Of a DNA stretch of 11,461 nt, positions 6,717 through 11,461 are shown piece after piece. A program made the translations under genes and the position numbers. Within the stretch, counting starts at the first letter, position 1, and every line of letters starts with the position of its first letter. Under the pieces are notes generated by a model that did not search any database, was not told where the DNA came from, and worked only from the letters and a program-made list of their open reading frames with translations. The stretch spans positions 1-11,461 of the forward strand of contig CALARM010001117.1 in assembly GCA_937888925.1 (NCBI GenBank), in the 5' to 3' direction. Source of the stretch: an uncultured Synergistia bacterium. GTDB taxonomy: Bacteria > Eremiobacterota > SpSt-956 > JAKJGF01.

Positions 6717-8451
6717 GATTCGCCGTATTTATGATAATACTATTCCTTCCAACAGAGAAGCTATAAGTCAGGTTCAGCATATATTAAAGACCCAGTTCCA
6801 TGAACTTTCGGAACAGGAGATAGAAAAATTACCGGAACTCCTGAGCAATCCTCTGAAATATCGTTTTCGTTCCATACTTTTTGTTCTTGAAAATAATAAA
6901 TTTCAGGTACAGGGTTTTGCTCTTCTCTGTCATGCTCCTTTTTTAAATTTCTGTTATCTTGATTATATTTCTGCTGCAAAGGAAATGACAGGTCGAGGCA
7001 TAGGTGGTGCTCTTTACAACAGGGTAAGGGAAGAAGCAATGGCTTTAAAGACCTGTGGTATTTTTTTTGAATGTCTTCCTGACGATAGTCTCCTCTGTCC
7101 CGACACTGAGATATGTAAACAGAATGCTACACGACTTCGTTTCTATGAGAAATACGGAGCAAGACCTGTTATTAATACCCTCTATGAAACTCCAGTCAGC
7201 ACCGATAGCATAAATCCTCCTTATCTTGTTTACGATTCTCTCGGACAGGATATGAAACTGTCATGTAAAACAGCCCGTTCCATAGTCAGAGCTATTCTTG
7301 AAAGAAAATACGGGCATCTGTGTTCTACTGCTTACATTGACATGGTAGTAGAGTCTTTTAAAGATGATCCGGTAAAACTCAGAGATGCAAAATATGTAAA
7401 AAAAGATGTATCTGTAATTGTGAAAGATCTGGTGCCTCAGGATAAGCTTATTCCTCTTATAGTGAATGAAACTCATGATATTCACCATGTAAGAGAAAGG
7501 GGGTATGTTGAAGCACCTGTAAGAATAAATTCTATTTTGAAAGAAATTGAAAAGACCTGTTTTTTTAAGAGGTTTCCTCCCCGTCATTTTTCTGAGAAAC
7601 ATATAGTGGCAGTTCATGACGAACATTTCTTTAATTATTTTAAAAAGGTATGCTCTGATCTTAAACCCGGCAAGTCTATATATCCCTATGTTTTCCCTAT
7701 AAGAAATGCTGCCAGGCCGCCGAAAGAATTATCTGTCAGAGCCGGTTATTACTGTATAGATACCTTTACTCCTTTAAACAATAATGCTTTTCTTGCTGCC
7801 AAAAAAGCTGTAGATTGTGCTCTTACCTGTGCCGATAAAATACTGGAAGGTTCCCGTATTGCCTATGCCCTTGTAAGACCTCCAGGCCATCATGCAGAAA
7901 AACGTGCATTCGGAGGTTTCTGTTATTTCAATTCTTCTTCTATTGCTGCCAATTATCTGAGTAAATACGGTAAAGTTGCCATACTGGATATTGATTATCA
8001 TCATGGAAATGGTCATCAGAATATATTCTATGAACGTTCAGATGTTCTTACCATATCCATTCACGGCCATCCCCGTTTTGCCTACCCTTATTTCAGTGGT
8101 TTTGAAGAGGAGAAAGGAACAGGCAGGGGAGAGGGATTTAATATAAATGTTCCTCTTCCTGAAACAGTGGATGGAGCCCGTTATAGAGAAGCTCTTATTC
8201 CTGTGTTGAAAAAAATCAGAAATTTTCAGCCCCAGTTCCTTGTAATTTCTCTTGGACTTGATACGTCCAGAGGTGATCCTACCGGTACATGGCTTCTTAA
8301 TTACAGAGATTTTGAAGCAAATGGTCATATGATTGGTTCCCTGAATATTCCTGTTCTTGTAGTTCAGGAAGGAGGATATAACAATAGAGTAATAGGTACA
8401 AATGCCAGTCATTTCTTTACAGGTCTCTGGAAAGCATGTTACTCCCAGTAA
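6709..8451 (+). CDS. GNAT acetyltransferase fused to HDAC / acetylpolyamine amidohydrolase
   Basis: The 580-aa protein joins two opposite chemistries. Residues about 1-165 are a GNAT N-acetyltransferase: YLDYISAAKEMTGRGIGGALY (two parts, 83-103) holds the acetyl-CoA loop RGIGG, and NATRLRFYEKYGARPV (139-154) is the usual C-terminal GNAT motif. Residues about 245-575 are a zinc-dependent histone deacetylase-family domain: RPPGHHAE (390-397, His394 and His395 catalytic), FCYFN, DIDYHHGNG (427-435, metal ligands Asp429 and His431), SLGLDTSRGDP (514-524, metal ligand Asp518) and EGGYN (554-558, catalytic Tyr557). All key residues are present, so the deacylase should be active. Residues 180-240 link the domains. 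The substrate is likely acetylated polyamine, another small amine, or acetyl-lysine; the sequence does not decide. The ATG overlaps the MarR stop, with AAAGGA at 6692-6697. Confidence 0.9.
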   Translation: MFRIRRIYDNTIPSNREAISQVQHILKTQFHELSEQEIEKLPELLSNPLKYRFRSILFVLENNKFQVQGFALLCHAPFLNFCYLDYISAAKEMTGRGIGGALYNRVREEAMALKTCGIFFECLPDDSLLCPDTEICKQNATRLRFYEKYGARPVINTLYETPVSTDSINPPYLVYDSLGQDMKLSCKTARSIVRAILERKYGHLCSTAYIDMVVESFKDDPVKLRDAKYVKKDVSVIVKDLVPQDKLIPLIVNETHDIHHVRERGYVEAPVRINSILKEIEKTCFFKRFPPRHFSEKHIVAVHDEHFFNYFKKVCSDLKPGKSIYPYVFPIRNAARPPKELSVRAGYYCIDTFTPLNNNAFLAAKKAVDCALTCADKILEGSRIAYALVRPPGHHAEKRAFGGFCYFNSSSIAANYLSKYGKVAILDIDYHHGNGHQNIFYERSDVLTISIHGHPRFAYPYFSGFEEEKGTGRGEGFNINVPLPETVDGARYREALIPVLKKIRNFQPQFLVISLGLDTSRGDPTGTWLLNYRDFEANGHMIGSLNIPVLVVQEGGYNNRVIGTNASHFFTGLWKACYSQ

Positions 8452-8473
8452 TTTTTTTATCAGGTGATAATAA

Positions 8474-10162
8474 ATGAGTTTGTTTGGCCTTCATATACAA
8501 ATGAAACCTGAGAGACGTCAGGAAATATATGATAATATAGTCGATATTTCCGCTCCTACCGTTACATTTTATGTAATGGTAGCCCTTTCAACTACAATAG
8601 CCGCTTACGGGCTTCTTGCAAACAGCACTGCTGTAGTAATCGGAGCCATGCTTGTAGCACCTCTTATGGGTGCAATTTTCGGAATGGCTCTCGGAGTTTC
8701 TTCAAATGATCAGCTTCTTCTGTGGAAATCTACTGTAGCTGCAGTTCTGGGGGCTCTTCTCGCCATATTACTCGGTGCCATTATCGGCTCATTACCTCTC
8801 AGAATGCCATTCGGAACGGAAATTTTCGCGAGGACAAAACCTACCATTTATGATCTGATTATAGCACTTGCTTCCGGCCTTGCAGGAGCCTATGCCCTGG
8901 TAAATGAAAAAGTAAGCCCTGCCCTTCCGGGAGTGGCTATTGCTACAGCTCTTGTACCTCCTCTTACCACATGCGGACTCTGTCTTTCAATAGCACGGTG
9001 GGATCTTGCTTTCGGAGCATTTTTACTTTTCCTTGCCAATTTCCTTGCCATTGAGATTGCTGCCGCTATTATATTCAATCTTTTTGATTTAACATCATTA
9101 AAGTCGCCCGGTAAAAGAGGTATAATAAATTTTCTGAAAAATTTCTGGCTGAAAATAATTATTTTAATTTTTGTAGCACTCTTTATGACAGAAACTCTGA
9201 GAGGACTTATTTTAGAACAGAGGTATGAAAAACATGTAAGGTCTGTTCTGCAGAATAATATTGACTCTGTAATAGGGGCAAGATTGTCAGATGTGAATAT
9301 TGAAAAGAACGGTGATGGCCGGGTAGAAGTTATGGCAACAGTACTGACTCATTATGAATTTACACCTTCCCAGGTTGATGATATAGAAGAAGACCTTAAA
9401 AAAGATGTGGATAGTCGTATAAAACTTATAATTCGTTCTCTTATTTCCAAGGATTCAGACAGAAACGGCCCCGTATTTATAAGTGAAGAAGAGATTAAAC
9501 GTAACAGAGAAGAACTTCTTCGTAAAGAAGAAGAAATAAAAAAACATCGGCAGGCACAGGAAGAAGCAAAATTCCTTCAGAATATAGCCGGAATTATAAG
9601 TAAAGATCTCCATGATATATCCGGCGCACAGATAACAGATATAGTCAGAGGTAAACATAAAGATGATCTTTTGATACTGGTAACAGTCCAGACTCCTGAA
9701 GTCATCAGACCTGAGCTTATAGCTTCCATAGACGAACATATTCAGAAAGAAACGGGTAAAGAGATTTATCTTGTAATAAGATCAATCATTACACTTGACG
9801 CAGATTCTGAGAAATTTGTCTATGAGAAAGAAGATGAAGTAAAACCGCAGCATGTAATTTTATGGGAAAAAAGATTGGAAAGAGGTCTGAAAAGCCAGTT
9901 GATACAGATTAAAGGAGTAAGCCTTGTTGAATTTCATTATATAAAAGAAAATAAGAAAATAAATGTTTTTGCCATAGCGAGAACACCTGTTAATATAAAA
10001 CCTGAACAGGTAAAAAAGATAGAGCGGAATCTCCGTAAATATATATCACCTCAGATTAACCTTGTTGTGAGATCTGTTGTCGGTACCGATACAGGTTCGG
10101 CAGGTTATATTCCTTATTATGACGGGGGTAAATTTTCCACTGAGAAAAAAACGTCAAAATAA
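8474..10162 (+). CDS. DUF389 membrane protein with three related C-terminal repeats
   Basis: A 562-aa membrane protein of the DUF389 family, whose biochemical role is not established. Residues 1-245 hold the hydrophobic domain with about six or seven helices (29-50, 54-76, 85-108, 125-143, 150-172, 178-205, 222-245). Its signature small-residue motifs include LLANSTAVVIGAMLVAPLMG (47-66) and ALPGVAIATALVPPL (150-164). The soluble C-terminus carries three similar blocks of about 57 aa (268-325, 384-440, 481-537), each ending in a hydrophobic strand plus RS (KLIIRSLI, YLVIRSII, NLVVRSVV). A charged coiled-coil stretch (338-368) separates the first two. The gene begins 22 bases after the GNAT-HDAC stop, with AGGTGA at 8462-8467, and is the last gene of the MarR-led unit. 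It may be a transporter or membrane sensor linked to the acetyl/deacetyl enzyme. Confidence 0.88.
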   Translation: MSLFGLHIQMKPERRQEIYDNIVDISAPTVTFYVMVALSTTIAAYGLLANSTAVVIGAMLVAPLMGAIFGMALGVSSNDQLLLWKSTVAAVLGALLAILLGAIIGSLPLRMPFGTEIFARTKPTIYDLIIALASGLAGAYALVNEKVSPALPGVAIATALVPPLTTCGLCLSIARWDLAFGAFLLFLANFLAIEIAAAIIFNLFDLTSLKSPGKRGIINFLKNFWLKIIILIFVALFMTETLRGLILEQRYEKHVRSVLQNNIDSVIGARLSDVNIEKNGDGRVEVMATVLTHYEFTPSQVDDIEEDLKKDVDSRIKLIIRSLISKDSDRNGPVFISEEEIKRNREELLRKEEEIKKHRQAQEEAKFLQNIAGIISKDLHDISGAQITDIVRGKHKDDLLILVTVQTPEVIRPELIASIDEHIQKETGKEIYLVIRSIITLDADSEKFVYEKEDEVKPQHVILWEKRLERGLKSQLIQIKGVSLVEFHYIKENKKINVFAIARTPVNIKPEQVKKIERNLRKYISPQINLVVRSVVGTDTGSAGYIPYYDGGKFSTEKKTSK

Positions 10163-10255
10163 TTTACTGACCTGAACATAAGCGTGCAATGAAAGTGTTC
10201 CTCCCGTCACGCGTTACAAGAGCATATATGTATTATTTATGCTTAACTCAGTAAA
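10163..10255. terminator. Possible shared terminator between convergent genes
   Basis: The 97-base gap between the convergent DUF389 and glutamine synthetase-type genes has an outer inverted repeat TTTACTGA (10163-10170) / TCAGTAAA (10248-10255) and an inner one AGCATA (10221-10226) / TATGCT (10238-10243). Either could help end transcription from both sides. Neither is a strong GC-rich stem with a U-run, so the call is tentative. Confidence 0.35.
10189..10223 (-). repeat. Dispersed 35-bp repeat, copy 2 (inverted)
   Basis: Read on the minus strand this starts GCTCTTGTAACGCGTGACGG and matches the plus-strand copy at 5381-5415, with one mismatch over the 22-base core and two 2-base indels outside it. 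It sits in the convergent gap, in the opposite orientation to copy 1. Confidence 0.75.
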
Positions 10256-10259
10256 TAAT

Positions 10260-11461
10260 TTATATGGAAAGATATTTTTTATATTCTCTTCCTGTAACCA
10301 GAGTTCTGTGCTCTTCCCATTCTGCTAATTTTAAATACATATAGTGTTCAAAAATCTCTTTTCCCAGGGATTTTTGCATAAAATCACTTTGTTCTGCTTC
10401 TACAAGTGCTTCAAACATACTTTTGGGAAGAAAATGCCTGTCAATTACTTTGATAGATTTGTTTTTTCTATAGGTGCTGCCTGTATCAGGTTTCCCGCAA
10501 TCAAGTTTTTCTCTGATACCCTGTAAACCCATTTCTATAAAAGTTGCTATTTGAAGATAAACATTACCTGCCGGGTCAGGGTTTCTTAACTCAATTCTCA
10601 TATTATCAGGCCTGCTGAAATAAGGAACTCTTATCATAGAACTTCTGTTTTTTATACCCCATCCGATTGTAATTGGCGCCTCTTTTTCAACAATATAGGC
10701 CTTGTACGAGTTATAGATTGAAGCCATAATGATAGATGTTTCCCTTGCATATTTCATTATTCCTCCTATAAACTGTCTTGCCACTTCACTGAGATTATAT
10801 GGTGCATCGGCACTGTAAAACATGTTTTCTCCGTCCATATTCTGCATGGATAGATGTATATGAAAAGCACTTCTGTTCTGTTCGTCAAAAGGCTTTGGCA
10901 TAAAGGTAGCATGATAGCCATGTTCTTTTGAAACTTTTCTGGTTATATAATTAAAGAGCAGTGTCCTGTCTGCAGCTTTTAATGGTTTCTCGGGACAGAG
11001 GTTAATCTCATGCTGCGAAGGAGTAACTTCATGATGAGCTTTTTCAAATTTAACACCGCAACCGGTTAATACATTAACAATATTTTTTCTTACATCACTG
11101 CCTTTATCAGACGGATCTGCATTGAAATAACCTACCCTGTCCGTATAAATATTGCCGTTAAAATCTTCACTGTTAAATAAAAAAAATTCATATTCGGGGC
11201 CTACAAGAAATTTTAAGCCAAATTCCGATTTACCTTTTTTAATAACCTTTTCAAGCACATATCTCGGATCTGATTTTGCCCTGGAACCGTTCTTGTTATA
11301 GATTTTTCCTATCAAGAAACCGATTCTTTCATTTTTAAATTTTATAATTTTAAAGCTGCTTTTAACGGGAAATATTAAGCGATCACTGTCATCGACTCTG
11401 CTTATACCGGCAATAGAACTGCCGTCAAAACCAATTCCGTTTTTAATATATTCTTCTATAT
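10260..11461 (-). CDS. Glutamine synthetase-type (GlnA family) enzyme, 5' end beyond the window
   Basis: An ATP-dependent ligase of the type I glutamine synthetase fold. 399 residues are visible. The frame runs without a stop to the right edge, so about 40-50 N-terminal residues lie outside. The internal TTG at 11315 is not the start, because conserved sequence precedes it (IGFDGSSIAGISRVDDSDRL, with the Asp50-equivalent). Metal and ATP motifs are present: GPEYEFFLF, HHEVTPSQHEI, HATFMPKP, HIH, EAP flap, NRSSMIRVP and RIELRNPDP. Two places differ. The usual NGSGMH reads NRSAFH (10857-10877), and the Arg of YKRLVPGxEAP (Arg321 in the Salmonella enzyme, a glutamate contact) is Ala (10698-10700). 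The Tyr397 adenylylation motif is absent, as in the GSI-alpha group. It may make glutamine poorly, or ligate another substrate. The stop is 97 bases from the convergent DUF389 gene. Confidence 0.88.
   Translation of the reverse strand, partial: IEEYIKNGIGFDGSSIAGISRVDDSDRLIFPVKSSFKIIKFKNERIGFLIGKIYNKNGSRAKSDPRYVLEKVIKKGKSEFGLKFLVGPEYEFFLFNSEDFNGNIYTDRVGYFNADPSDKGSDVRKNIVNVLTGCGVKFEKAHHEVTPSQHEINLCPEKPLKAADRTLLFNYITRKVSKEHGYHATFMPKPFDEQNRSAFHIHLSMQNMDGENMFYSADAPYNLSEVARQFIGGIMKYARETSIIMASIYNSYKAYIVEKEAPITIGWGIKNRSSMIRVPYFSRPDNMRIELRNPDPAGNVYLQIATFIEMGLQGIREKLDCGKPDTGSTYRKNKSIKVIDRHFLPKSMFEALVEAEQSDFMQKSLGKEIFEHYMYLKLAEWEEHRTLVTGREYKKYLSI

Noticed and set aside
11313..11315. TTG as the start of the glutamine synthetase-type gene
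   Set aside because: The frame continues upstream to the window edge with conserved family sequence (FDGSSIAGI), so the gene is cut by the window and does not start there.

Overview
The window is bacterial chromosomal DNA, AT-rich (about one third G+C by eye), with compact genes, good AGGAGGT-type ribosome binding sites and sigma70-like promoters. The protein families point to a free-living bacterium, probably with an outer membrane, because the first channel has a signal peptide and a large predicted periplasmic part. The sequence alone does not let me name a phylum. No rRNA, tRNA or CRISPR array is visible.

Layout. Positions 104-3317 carry two different MscS-family mechanosensitive channels in the same direction: a long one with a repeat-containing Pro/Ser/Thr-rich N-terminus and a shorter canonical one with its own promoter. 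After a gene-free stretch comes a type II citrate synthase (3727-5013), preceded by an extended -10 promoter. Positions 5014-5503 hold no gene but are packed with foldback sequences. These include a 107-bp MITE-like element (14-bp perfect terminal inverted repeats, 4-bp direct flanks) and one copy of a 35-bp dispersed repeat. Next is a small receiver protein with a four-cysteine tail (5504-6082), whose phosphoacceptor Asp and conserved Lys are both replaced. It is followed by a tight three-gene unit (6204-10162): a MarR repressor, a GNAT acetyltransferase fused to an HDAC/acetylpolyamine-amidohydrolase domain, and a DUF389 membrane protein with three related soluble repeats. A second, inverted copy of the 35-bp repeat lies in the convergent gap before a glutamine synthetase-type enzyme on the minus strand (10260-11461). 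That gene runs off the right edge of the window.

How the genes may work together. The channels are osmotic safety valves. Citrate synthase and the GlnA-like enzyme are central carbon and nitrogen functions, but the GlnA-like enzyme has lost the Arg that normally binds glutamate, so its substrate is uncertain. The MarR/GNAT-HDAC/DUF389 unit looks like a ligand-controlled cassette that acetylates and deacetylates an amine or protein and includes a membrane partner. It is the best candidate here for an uncharacterised system. The two inverted repeat copies bracket the receiver gene and this cassette.
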